Positions 32,870 through 43,120 of a stretch of DNA of 64,000 nucleotides are shown here, piece by piece. A model generated the notes under the pieces. That model worked only from the letters and a program-made list of their open reading frames with translations, had not been told where the DNA came from and did no database searches. Each line of letters opens with the position of its first letter. Within the stretch, counting starts at the first letter, position 1. Source of the DNA: Isochrysis galbana (Eukaryota; Haptophyta; Isochrysidales; Isochrysidaceae); the NCBI GenBank assembly GCA_018136815.1, contig CM030938.1, forward strand, positions 5,426,638 to 5,490,637. Reading direction: 5' to 3'. Made by a program: the position numbers and the translations under genes.

Positions 32870-35800
32870 ATGGTGGGACAGCTCTGTTCGGAAGAATCTC
32901 CTCCCGCTGTGTGCCTCGAGCCCATTGAAGAGAAGGGGACCGAGCGCCGCCATGCCTGCCTCGCTCCACGGCTTAGCTCCACCTGCCAGGAGCTGCACGA
33001 CCGCGCGCGCAAGGTCGCGAGGGACGAGCTGCGCCAACGGAGAATGTCCACGCGTGGCAGCAGCACGACCGTCCACCCGGAGGGCGTGCTCAGTGCGGTC
33101 GATCCCTCGGCAGACAACCCGAACCTCGAGTGCGAGTCGTACAAGTATGATGGCGAGGAATCGCGCATTCACTTTGAGCGACGGATGGAGCTCGATGACG
33201 GGTACAGGAAGCGACTCGAAGCGGTCACATTGCTACTTGTTGTCGCCATCGGCATGGTGGTGGCCATCATTGCCACAGGTCAGCTTGTCGTTGCCGGACT
33301 CCTACACAAGCTTGCAAGCGACTTGGTCATGGCCGCCACGTGGCCAGCTCACGCGGCTGCATCAGCCAACGCCACAGGTGCCTACAACGTCACCCGAGCA
33401 ACGTCCAGTACCTCGAGGGCTGATCCACGGGCAGCTATGGCAGGAACTCTCGATGAAGGCGCTGTCGAGCAGCCGCACCTGCTGCTCGGGTTCAGCGTCT
33501 ATTGGGCGACCAACAGCCTACTCATCATGTGCGCCTCTCTTCTGTCCTCGTGGGCTCCTCAGGCGGCTGGTTCTGGGCTGCCCATCGTGAAGGCCTACCT
33601 AAACGGCCTGCACCAACGGAGGCGCTGGGCAACTGTTGAGGCGCTGATCGCCAAGACCATTGGCATCACCTTGGTGGTGTCAACCATGATGCCACTAGGC
33701 AGAGAGGGCCCAATGGTGCACATCGGTGCAATGGCAGGCGCAGTCATCTCACGTTCGCACTGGTTTGGGCTGGAACGCTTTTTCGAGCTCAGACTGCCGA
33801 AAAATCAACGTGAATGGGTCGGTATTGGCGCGGCCGCGGGTGTCGCCGCCGCCTTCAACGCGCCTCTTGGGGGCATTCTCTACTCCTTCGAGGAAGTATG
33901 CTCCTCGTGGACGTCCATTGTGTGTGCACACCTTGCACACACCTATTCTGGCCGCCCTACCGGCCCAAGAGTCCCCCAACTGCGAGCCCTCTGAGCGGTA
34001 GTGCAATGGCACATGATAGCTATGGTTCGGTGCATGCATTTTCGTTGATCACAGCTTCCCATCCCGCCTTCGCAGCTAACATGGCGAAGCTTCCTCTGTT
34101 CGGTGGTTGTGGCGACAGCGCTCGGATTCTTTGTGAACTACATCCCGCTCATGCACAAAGAAAGCTTCGTCCTGGGGCTGGACGATGCGCAGCATCTCGC
34201 GGCTCCACCGGTGGACTCTCTTGCTTTCTTATGGGTGGCTGTGCTCTCGGCAATGGGCGGCGCGATTGGAGGGCTGTACAACGCCATTGTCGTGCGCATC
34301 AACCGATGGCGTAGAGGTTTACGCCTGAGCACACGTGGGCGCTTGCTCGAAGCTGGTTGCTTGAGCTCCGTCGCATTCGTCCTATACTTTTGGCTCCCAG
34401 TGGCTCTCGGCTGCGAGCCGTGCCCACCTTCACAGGATGCAATCGCATGTCTAGACGGCCACTCCGATGGCCACAATGAGCACGCAAGTATCTGGCTCGT
34501 GAGGTTGCATTGTCCCGTCCACCATTACAGCCCGCTTGCCACGCTGCTCCACAGCGGCCAGGAAGGTGTGATCAAGCATTTGCTCTCTCGCTATGCTCTT
34601 TCGCCCTACCCGCCGCTCGCGATGACGGTTATGCTGGTGTGCTATGCATGCCTTGCCGTTGTCTGCATGGGCATCTCCGTTCCAGCCGGCAACTTCGTGC
34701 CAGGCATCATCATCGGCGCGCTCACAGGTCGGTTGGCAGGCGAGCTGCTTGCGAGTGCAAATGTCCCAGGGGCTGGAGCAGAGGGGTTTGCAGGCATCAT
34801 GGCACTCGTTGGCGCCACTGCAGTACTCGGCGGCATGACTCGCATGACCATAACTATTGCAGTTATCCTCGTCGAGATCACGGACGATGTCCACCTCATG
34901 CCGACAATTATGCTCTCTCTCTCCATCGCCAAGGCTGTGGGTGACCGTATCTCGCTCTCGTTTGACGACTCGATGATCGAACTAATGTCGTTGCCGATGC
35001 TTGAAGACATTCCTCCAGCAGCACTTGAGCCTCTCGTTGCTCGCGACGTCATGGCCCGACCCGTCCTTACCGTCAAAGAGCGGATGCTGGTTGGAGACCT
35101 CGTCGGAGTACTCTCGAGCAACGCCCACAACGGCTTCCCGGTCGTTGGCGGCGGTGGCCACATCGTTGGTCTGCTAGAGCGCAGGCAGCTTCTCGTGTTG
35201 CTGGAAGAGCGCGTGTGGCAAAAGAGTACATGGGCCCTAAGTTCACGAACGCGCATGCGCTTCATCCTCTCGCACGACGGGAATGAGTCAGAGCGGCGGC
35301 TTCTGTCTCGCACTAACGCGGAAGGAGTTCCGATTTTCCACGCCTTGAGCTCCGCGGAGAAGGAGTGCACGATCGATTTGCGCCCGTTTATGGACGCGTC
35401 ACCAATACTCGTCACCGAGCTCACGCCCTTGCCGCGCGTCTATAGGATGTTCAACGAGATCGGCGTGCGACACCTGCCCGTTGTGGACAAGCATCATCGC
35501 ATTTGCGGCATCATCGTGCGAAAGGATCTACAGCACGACTCGATCGAGAAGAGGCTCGAGGAATTCTGGACCTCCAAGCGAGGCGGGCGCTGGGCAAACA
35601 GCGACGCCAAGGAAGAGACGATTCCGGATCGCGACGAAAACCTTTGCAAGTCCATTCCTGGGCGGACTATCACGCCAGCAGCGCTCAATGAGCAAAGCCT
35701 TCTTCCGCAAATGGCGGATTCGGACATCGCCGAAGTGAGCAAAACGGGCTCTCTCTTCATGGAGGAGAGTGGTGATCGCGCCGAATCTCGGCACTTGTAT

Positions 35801-36379
35801 AATCTTTCTCGACCAACCCGGTTGGGCGGGGCACGATTCTCCTTCTCTGCGCCGGCCTCCCGCAGAGGATCAAGGAGCGGTCTGCGTACCGTGGGCACGA
35901 TGAGAGGCGTTTCAAATTCCGCCTTGGATATTTGGAACGCGGTCCGTAGGCCTTCTGCTGCTTCCGATTACTGCAGCGACTCACTCATCTCTGGCCGGCG
36001 AGAGTCGAGTCCAACGGTCAAGCAAGCGCTCCTGGCGCATGGCTTCATCACAAAAAGCACGCCTCCCATCCCACAGCACTTTGGTGAGGCCGCCTTAGGC
36101 GCCATCCTCTATGCTAAGCAGCGGCGCCGCTTGACCTCTCCTGCGCCCTCGCAACGGTCGGACGGAGTCCCGATGACTCCGCCATCGACCGAGGTGGACA
36201 CGACAGCAAGCTCATCGCCTAGGCAGCGGCAGGCAGTGAACGCAATGGCGGCCCGCCGCCGCTTCTCTGCCCCGGAAGCCTTCATCGCAACCATGAACCG
36301 AGGAAATAACCCAAAACGGATGGAGCATAACTCATCTGCTCCACTCTTCGTTTCGTCACGGATGCTCAGCGGAGAATGA
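32870..36379 (+). CDS. CLC-family chloride/proton exchanger with CBS domains
   Basis: Two exons, 32870-33919 and 34076-36379, separated by a 156-base intron at a phase-0 junction; 1117 residues. An acidic N-terminus precedes the CLC core. The three anion-selectivity segments are present: GSGLP (234-238, with Ser235 as in chloride-selective members, not the Pro of nitrate exchangers), GREGPMV (277-283) with gating glutamate E279, and the GISVPAGNFVPGIIIG segment. The proton glutamate is also present (E342 in ILYSFEEV), so an exchanger rather than a channel is predicted. Two CBS domains follow at about 670-735 and 785-845. A Ser/Arg-rich tail of about 250 residues is unusually long. The donor at 33920 was chosen because the result, EEVCSSWTSILTWRSFL, matches family spacing; an earlier GT at 33896 would delete eight conserved-length residues. 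Likely in an endomembrane or plastid-envelope membrane; location not shown by sequence. Confidence 0.92.
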
Positions 36380-37129
36380 GCCAGCTCGGCTGAATGCGAC
36401 GCCTGCAAGCTCTAGGATATCAGGGAAGAATGCTTGGATCTACGTGAATTGCCGATGCATGCTGGCACGACTCCAATAAGTTTGTCCGGCTACATTACTA
36501 TTGAATTTTGTGTTTGCTCATGTATGTATACTTGCGCCGCGCTCCCAAGTATCTCAACAGGATGCTTTCTCTTGCAGCTTGCAGTCTGCTGCTCCACACA
36601 GCGCGCCTCGTGCAACTACTGAGCGTGTGCCCACGCGTGTCAGTGTAGTGGTGGTTGGGGAGTGGGGGGAGGCAACATGCGGCTTTCAGCTTTGTGAAAT
36701 GCAGTAGGTTGCCCGGAGGTCAAGGAGCAAGGAGCTGGCCAAGTAACGAGTACGTCGGATGGCCAATCTGGTTGATATCTGGTGGGGTATGCGACGGAAT
36801 GCGCAGTGTGAGATAACAATGGCGATTTGTATCGACTTGTAGCTACTCCTGCGCATTGTTTGAAATGGATGCGCATACCTACAGGGTCATACATGCATAG
36901 GTATCGTAGTTCTCAACAATCACCCACATTATACCACAACTCCCTCAGATTCGTACTATGCTGCGTATTGCTCCCCAACCATCCAGATAATTCGACATGC
37001 CATCAGTTGCAGCACACAGCAAACGAGGATAGAGCAACAAGTGCACAGCAAGCAAAATAAGTTCAAGAAGTACGATGACATCGATTTCTCCAAACGCCCG
37101 GCTCCTGTGGCAGGCTCGTTAGTAAAAGA
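36380..37129. other. Intergenic between convergent genes
   Basis: 3' flanks of the CLC gene and of the Cys/Pro-rich gene. No gene or repeat recognised. Confidence 0.5.
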
Positions 37130-39715
37130 TTACGCACGATTCGCTGTATCAAGAGTTGAAGACTGCCTGCCGAGACTAACCCCTGCTGATGGGCGGCCTC
37201 CGAGGCGCGCACTTTTGCGGATTCCCGCCAACGTCGCCCCAAGCGTCGAGTTCAAGGAGACGCCAAGTGAAATGCGCCCGGAGGCGCTCGGGACTCCGTT
37301 GGGGTCTTCATCCATCACGATGGTGCCCTGCGCAAGCGAAAGATCAGGCTTGCGAGCAGGTGCCATCCACCCTTCACGCTTCAGCCTTCGTGCCACACCC
37401 CGTAGCCCGCCTGCGAGGGCAATCCCAGCACTGCATGCCACGGCGACGACCAAACATGAAACGAGAAGGATCATCCATAGCGGCATGACAAGCCCACCTT
37501 GGTCGGTCGTCTCTTGGTTCTCGATGACGCACCCCGGCCCACTTGCATTGTTGCAGCCGTTGCCGCTTCCTCCTACGTTGCCGTTACCCGAGCCCTGCCC
37601 TGAGCGCGAGCCAAGGTCGCAGCCGCACGTTTCGCAGCATACAAAATCCGCATAGAAGCAAAAGGCAGGACAATTGCCGGTCTTAAGGATGTACTCACAC
37701 GTGACTGGTGGTCCAGGCGGGGGAAGTGAGACGGTGGGCTGGCCTTCTACCGTGCTTGCTGGCGGGACGAGCTCTTGGAGCGCAGTTGCGATCTGGCGAA
37801 GCACTCCCTCATTATCTCCGATGCACCCTCCTGGTAAGGCCGGCGGTGCAGGAGGCAGGCTGTGACAATTGCAAGAAGCACAACAGAGGCCCTTGGGGCA
37901 TGCAAGCGCTGTGCACTGGCCGCTCAGATACAACTGTGCGCAGGTCGCATCAGTGAGAGACGAGAGGTCGAGTCCGGCGATCGCAGGAGTCATTTCGACG
38001 AGGGCCTCTCGCAATGCGGCATCATCGTCAACGCATGGGGGGAGTATTGGAGGCGACGGAGGGGACGGGGAGCGCACGGTGCCCGGTGGTGGGGATGGTG
38101 GTGGCTTGGGCGCCGGAGGGCTGGGGGGAGAAGCGGGTCTCAGCCATGGCAGAGTGCATTTGCACGTCGCGCAGCAAGCAGTCGGGAAGATGTCGCATAC
38201 GGTGCTGCACACGTCGTTCGACTTGATGTAGTCGCAAGTGTACTCCGGTGCGTAGTCCGTAAGGATGTGCTCATTGTCCTCACAAATGGTTGCAGGCGGT
38301 GGGAACGGGGGAAGCGGCGGGATGCGGGGCGAAAATATGGCGTCGCCGCAGACACATGTACTGCAGCACGCATCCGGCGCCATGCTGCAGACGCGATCGC
38401 AGAGCCCAAAGCCCTTGGCCAAGCTGCATGTGACTTTCTCACCCAGCAACGACTTGAGAATTTCCTCTTTGTCCACGCATTCCAACGGTGGAGGGGGTGG
38501 TCGAGGCGGCCGGGGTGGCGGTGGTGGGGTGCGTGGAACGCCTTCAGGTAGCGTGGGTGGCGGCGGCCGCGGCGGTGGGCTCGGTGATGGCGGCGGCAAA
38601 GAGGGCGGCTGATCTTTCCGTGGGCACTTGCAAGTGTCGCAACAGATGCCCGGCACAAACTCACACACAAGGCCACACACATCGAAAGGCATCCGATCCT
38701 TGTAGTCGTAGGCGAGGCCGAGCTTGCCGCAGTCAATGTCCTGCGTGCCTAAGAGCTCACGCAGTCGATTGTCGTCGGCCGTGCACGATGTACCCGGGGG
38801 AGGTGCTGGCGGAGAAGGAGGCGGACGGGGCTGCGACAAGTCACACTCGCACTGGCCACAGCAAATCTCCGGTCGGATGTCGCATGCGGCGGGACAAAGG
38901 TAGAAGGTGGTGGATGGGAAGGCGGCTTCGAGAGGCGACTTGAAGTACAACGCCTCGATGTCCATGCACGTGTACTTGGACTGGCCAAGAATGCTTGCAA
39001 CACGCGCGTCATCGTTGCCACAGGGCGCGAGCGGAATCGGGGGCGGTGGGCCCGGCGGTGCTGGTGGTGAAGGCGGCGGTGCTGGTGGTGCCGGTGGCGG
39101 ACGTGGTTGAGGGCGAAGGGGCGGCGGTGTAGGTGGAGAGGGCGCTGATGGTGGCGGTGGCGGGTTTGGCGGCGGCGGCGGCGACTTGCGCAGGCAGCAG
39201 TACTGGAAGCACGGCGTGCCGTCGTTACTTGCGTACCCCTGGCTGCCTGGACTAGGCCACGTCGGGCATGCCCACTCGTCTGTCCAACCGCAAGAGCAAG
39301 AAAATGGCGGCGGCGAGGGCGGGGAGGGAGGCGGGGGTGAAGGGGGCGGAAAGGGGCGGAGGCAGCAAAAGTCAAAGCACTTCGAGCCATCATTCTCCGC
39401 CCATGGGCGCAACACGCTCGAGCCGCGAGGGTAGCCGGGGCAGGCGTGGCGTGTGGTCCAAGCGCAGTCGCAGCTGTATGGGTAAAATGGCGGAAATGGC
39501 GGGCTGAGCGGTGTCGGCGAGGGCGGCGGTGGCGGCGACGGACAGCAGTAGTGGAAGCAGTCTGATCCGTCGTCCTCTGCGTAGCCGAACCAGCCGGCCT
39601 CAGGTGCTCCGGGGCACGCGTACTGCTCTCGCCAGCTGCAGCTGCACTCGAAGCGGTCTTGCAGCGCCCGGGCAAGCGAGGCGAGGCCAGCTAGCAAGAT
39701 GGCGGCACGAGGCAT
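37130..39715 (-). CDS. Cys-module, Pro-rich single-pass surface protein
   Basis: A single open frame of 861 residues. It has a signal peptide (MPRAAILLAGLASLARA, cleavage before LQ). Three modules follow, of the form CxC-x-W-x5-ACP...GYA-x-DGS-x-CFxYCC. Six modules of a second type come next, each with paired acidic residues, a Leu-rich helix and C...VC...C...P-x-CCxxCxC. The modules are joined by Pro-rich linkers (PPPSPPPPSPPSPPP type) like hydroxyproline-rich wall proteins. Near the C-terminus is one membrane helix (VMPLWMILLVSCLVVAVACS), then a basic juxtamembrane stretch and a cytoplasmic tail of about 95 residues. Architecture implies an extracellular adhesion, wall or scale-linking protein, or a receptor without a kinase. 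I do not recognise either Cys module. No intron is needed. Confidence 0.75.
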   Translation of the reverse strand: MPRAAILLAGLASLARALQDRFECSCSWREQYACPGAPEAGWFGYAEDDGSDCFHYCCPSPPPPPSPTPLSPPFPPFYPYSCDCAWTTRHACPGYPRGSSVLRPWAENDGSKCFDFCCLRPFPPPSPPPPSPPSPPPFSCSCGWTDEWACPTWPSPGSQGYASNDGTPCFQYCCLRKSPPPPPNPPPPPSAPSPPTPPPLRPQPRPPPAPPAPPPSPPAPPGPPPPIPLAPCGNDDARVASILGQSKYTCMDIEALYFKSPLEAAFPSTTFYLCPAACDIRPEICCGQCECDLSQPRPPPSPPAPPPGTSCTADDNRLRELLGTQDIDCGKLGLAYDYKDRMPFDVCGLVCEFVPGICCDTCKCPRKDQPPSLPPPSPSPPPRPPPPTLPEGVPRTPPPPPRPPRPPPPPLECVDKEEILKSLLGEKVTCSLAKGFGLCDRVCSMAPDACCSTCVCGDAIFSPRIPPLPPFPPPATICEDNEHILTDYAPEYTCDYIKSNDVCSTVCDIFPTACCATCKCTLPWLRPASPPSPPAPKPPPSPPPGTVRSPSPPSPPILPPCVDDDAALREALVEMTPAIAGLDLSSLTDATCAQLYLSGQCTALACPKGLCCASCNCHSLPPAPPALPGGCIGDNEGVLRQIATALQELVPPASTVEGQPTVSLPPPGPPVTCEYILKTGNCPAFCFYADFVCCETCGCDLGSRSGQGSGNGNVGGSGNGCNNASGPGCVIENQETTDQGGLVMPLWMILLVSCLVVAVACSAGIALAGGLRGVARRLKREGWMAPARKPDLSLAQGTIVMDEDPNGVPSASGRISLGVSLNSTLGATLAGIRKSARLGGRPSAGVSLGRQSSTLDTANRA

Positions 39716-40295
39716 TGCTCGTCAGCCGATGGAAACGGCTCTTCCAGGTGCCTCCTCCCCCCCCCCCCTCCTTTTCCCTTCCCCCAGAAGCACCCAATCC
39801 GAGCGAGACGAGGCTCCTCCCACCCTCCGCCACCCTGTTCTCCCTGTCGCGAGAGCCCCTCGCCTCCACCTCTGCCTACAGGAGCCCAAGAGCCCACCTC
39901 TCCCTCCCTCCCCTTCCCTCCCTCCCTCCCTCTCTCTCTCTCCCTCTCGCTCCCTCCCTCTCTTTCTCTCCCTGCCTCCCTCCCTCCCACCCACTCCTCT
40001 GCGGCGTGTCGGACGTCACGCGTGCAACAAGGAAGAGAAGCCGAGGCGATCGCCTTCTTCACCTCTCCTCCCCTTCTCTTCCTTCCTTACTCGTACTCTC
40101 GTACTCTTCACACTTCTACTCTAGAGCTCTCCTCTACTCTATACTCTACTATGAAGGTGAACCCTAGAGTAGAGAGTAGATAGAGCTCTACGGGTAACTA
40201 GTATCTAGTAGAGGGGCTTTGCAGAGCGACTCAAGAGGGACTCAACAGCTACAGGTTCGATTCGCTGCCTGTTGGTAGGACCGTCAAACTGGGTC
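39716..40295. other. 5' flank with CT tract and TAG/CTA repeats
   Basis: Plus-strand CCCT/CTCT-rich DNA at 39895-39995, so purine-rich on the coding strand of the surface-protein gene. It is followed by interleaved CTACT/TAGAG words at 40115-40215. No gene. Confidence 0.5.
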
Positions 40296-40510
40296 TTTTA
40301 TAGTTTTAGTGGGGGTAAACAAACGACTAACATCTCTCAGAGTTGTGAGTTGTGCTGGGAATTTGAGGATTTTTCTTAGTAGCTACTATTAGTAGTAGTA
40401 GTTAGTAGAAAGTTCACAACACACCCAACTACCAACTAGCACATATCTGGGGCCCATTGGGACCAAGACTCCCCCTTTTGGGCCCCACAACAGAACACAA
40501 AACGCGACCA
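40296..40510 (+). repeat. Dispersed repeat, copy 1 (partner at 52845)
   Basis: It shares in order with 52845-53040: TTTTATA, GGGGTAAA, a TCTCAGA word, GAGAAAGTTC or AGAAAGTTC, CAACTAGCACATAT, GGGGCCCATT-GGACC, GGGCCC-CACAACA. Both copies are in the same orientation. No coding potential; it may be part of a transposon end. Confidence 0.65.
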
Positions 40511-40837
40511 AATACTACCTCAGTTCCTCAGTTCCATTACTCAGACGTCAATGAGGCCGCTAAAAATATTTACAATAACAATCGGCAATCGGCTAGACAC
40601 TAACACTAATACTAACATATATAATAATAAAACAACTGAGCGTTAGTGCCACTACTCTCACTAGCCCGGTACTATGTACTATCACGACACCCCTCCGCGC
40701 ACTTGCACTTGCCTGTACGCCTTGACGTGTGCTGTCACTAGACACATACGCATATGCACCCCTTCGAATCTCCCCCCTCGCAAACCCCCGGCTCCCATTA
40801 TAACTCCCCACAAGCTACAATGAGGGAAAACCCATTG

Positions 40838-40965
40838 AGGCGGACCGACCTACGTCGGGCGACTCTCCGGAAAAAAGCACCGGGGGAGGGGGGAGGGAAC
40901 ACTCGTGTCAAAAAGAAGAACGGAGAACGGCCCTTATAGCTCTCGCCGCGAGCGATCCTCGAGAA
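40838..40965 (+). repeat. Dispersed repeat copy, partner at 10729
   Basis: See the 10729-10850 copy: same phrase order and orientation, with single-base differences. Confidence 0.7.
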
Positions 40966-41097
40966 ATAAGAGACTGCGCCTCGAGGTACCTGTACCTGCC
41001 ACAAGCAAGCAAGGTTGCAGCAAGGGTCCCCACAGGCGTCTTGAGCCTCTCCCTCCTCATGACGACGCGACACCACACTCCACACTCACGTATCCTT

Positions 41098-41290
41098 AAA
41101 AAAAAACCTTCTAATATTCTTACCGCACTCGCGGCGAATGGAACCACTACCTACTACACGTAGCACGTAGCATACTTTCTACACCCCCACTCCCCGGCCC
41201 TTCTCCCCCCGCCATAAGGCGGCTCCCCCCGTGAACTACTAGGGGGATTGGGGTGAAGGGCTTAGATATGGTCCGGTGGCCCGCGCCCCC
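41098..41290 (-). mobile_element. LINE-type 3' end
   Basis: In minus orientation: GCCATAAGGC-rich 3' UTR, then a CCGC-GAGT-GCGG hairpin, then GGTAAGAATATTAGAAGG and a T run. It is homologous to 49629-49815, which lies in the opposite orientation (shared GGACCATATCTAAGCCCTTC and CCTAGTAGT, CGCCTTATGGCGGGGGGAGA). No coding part remains. Confidence 0.6.
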
Positions 41291-41439
41291 CCCCGGTGAT
41301 CTTTCCTCCCCTTCCTCCTGTGTCTCCGAGTGGGCGGCCGACTTTGTCTCGTCTTATCCTGTAAACAGGTGCGGGACTTACCAATTTTCCGGTGAGCGGA
41401 GCTCTCGCTCCGCCCCCCCCCTTCTCCGCGCTCTCTCTC

Positions 41440-41640
41440 CCCTCTCCTGCGGCACGCGCGATGGCGCGCCTGCGGCAGGCCTGCAGCTGCCCTCTGGCGG
41501 CCCCTGGAGGCTCCTGGAGGCCAGCTCAGGGGGCAGAGGAGGCTGGGGCTGGGCCCTGGCCTCCCCTGCCTCTCCCTCGCTGGCGCTCCTGGGCCTCTGG
41601 GGCCCCCACTCTGCACCTGTCTGCCTGTCGACCAGGGGGG
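41440..41640 (+). repeat. Dispersed GC-rich repeat, partner at 11490
   Basis: CTGGAGG/CAGGGGGCAG/GGAGGCTGGGGCTGG words matching 11490-11600. It leads directly into three-hairpin copy 3, so both may belong to one composite element. Confidence 0.5.
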
Positions 41641-41771
41641 GAGGGGGGGTTGGAGCGATGGGCTGGCCACGACAGGCCAGGACGCGCGAGGCAGGCGTGC
41701 CTGCCAGGGAGAGAGTGGGTCAGCAGGGCAGTGGCCTCCTGGCAAGCCATCAGGCGTGCCAGGAGGATGAG

Positions 41772-41852
41772 TGGTTCCTCCCCCATGGCAGGGGAGGAGT
41801 GGAGAGAGGGGGGGGCTCGTGCCCCCCCATGGGGCAACCAAGTATAAACTTA
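41772..41852 (+). repeat. Three-hairpin dispersed repeat, copy 3
   Basis: Hairpin 1 is CCTCCCC-CATGGCA-GGGGAGG, hairpin 2 is GGGGGGGC-TCGT-GCCCCCCC, and hairpin 3 is truncated (AACCAAGTATAAACTTA). Confidence 0.8.
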
Positions 41853-42806
41853 CACTCACGTTTCCTTATCACGGAACGCACAGGAACCTACTAACAGACC
41901 GAACAAGGAAGAGAATGCCGACAAGAGAGCGACGGGGCGACGGACGATCCGACGGGGGCGACAGTTACGCACAAGCACAAGAATAAGGATAAGGAAGGAA
42001 TCTTTCGAAAACCCATAAGTGAGTTGATGTCAAGTTGATGAAGACCGAAGTACGAAGTAAAATAGCGCCACGATATAATCCAACGGCCAACACCTGAGGG
42101 GGAATCAGGGTCACACAAGGGGATGGTTTTTTGCACCGGCGATACCTGAACGCTCGACTTAGCCTAAAAACGCGAGGAGCACGCAACGAGGTAAGCCAGG
42201 TGAGGGGCAAGCAGGCGACAAGGGAGGCGACAAAGGAGGCGAGGGCAAAGAGGGCGAATGGGCGAATGTAGGATCCTGCGACGGTGACTAGTGGCTAGCC
42301 TACAAGGAGGGGACCTGGAAACGTAGACAACTTCTAAAACAAAAAGGTCGATCGCGGATGCGGATGCGACAGAATAGCGAATAGCGAATAGCCAACCATG
42401 TGCATATGCCATATGTTAGCTGTTAGCTGTTAGCCTGCTAGGGCCTAACGCCGGCCTTCAGATACCCCGAAATAGCGCGCCGCACACACGAGAACGTGAG
42501 ACAAGGGCGAGCAGGCAGCAACAGGCGGAGCGGCGGAGCCGTTCATCTACTAGGCGGTATCTAGCTTAGAAAATACTATTTTTAAAGTTTTTAGAATCCC
42601 CCCGGACCCCGGATCCTCTGTGCGCTTTATATCCCTAGAGTACTCCCTCTCTACTTGAGAGTAATGAGACGAGTGGGGGAGGGAGAGGAGAGCGGGCGGG
42701 GGGGGTAGAGAAAGAGAGGTAGAATGGACAGAAGAGAGAAGAGAGAGGGAGAGAGAGGGAGAGAGGGAGGGAGAACGAAAGCGGGGGGGGGGGGGGGGGG
42801 GGGGGC

Positions 42807-42860
<54 letters not shown>

Positions 42861-43120
42861 GAGAGAGGGAGAGGGAGAGAGAAGAGATCATCTCCAGAGA
42901 GAAATCGATGTCACACGAGAGCGCCTCCCCTCGCTCGCTGTCGGAGTCCACACACTCTCTTTTATATCTCGCTCCTCTCTCTCCTTTCCCCTCCCTCTCT
43001 CCCTCCCTCCCCCTTCCCCCCTCTCTCCCTTCGCGCGGCGGCTCCGTCGGGCGCTCGGCGGCGCTTTCCCCCTCCCCTCCCGCCCCCCTTCCCCCCCCCT
43101 TCCCCCCTTCCCTCTCCAGC
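41853..43120. other. Intergenic; GA/CT tracts before the CPBP gene
   Basis: No gene is supported at 41853-42600. 42720-42885 is purine-rich with G22 and about 20 GA repeats. 42955-43115 is pyrimidine-rich and ends at the start codon of the CPBP gene. Confidence 0.5.

Noticed and set aside
40240..40290. GGTTCGATTC box suggestive of a tRNA T-arm.
   Set aside because: Flanking bases do not form the T stem, and no acceptor or anticodon arm can be drawn.
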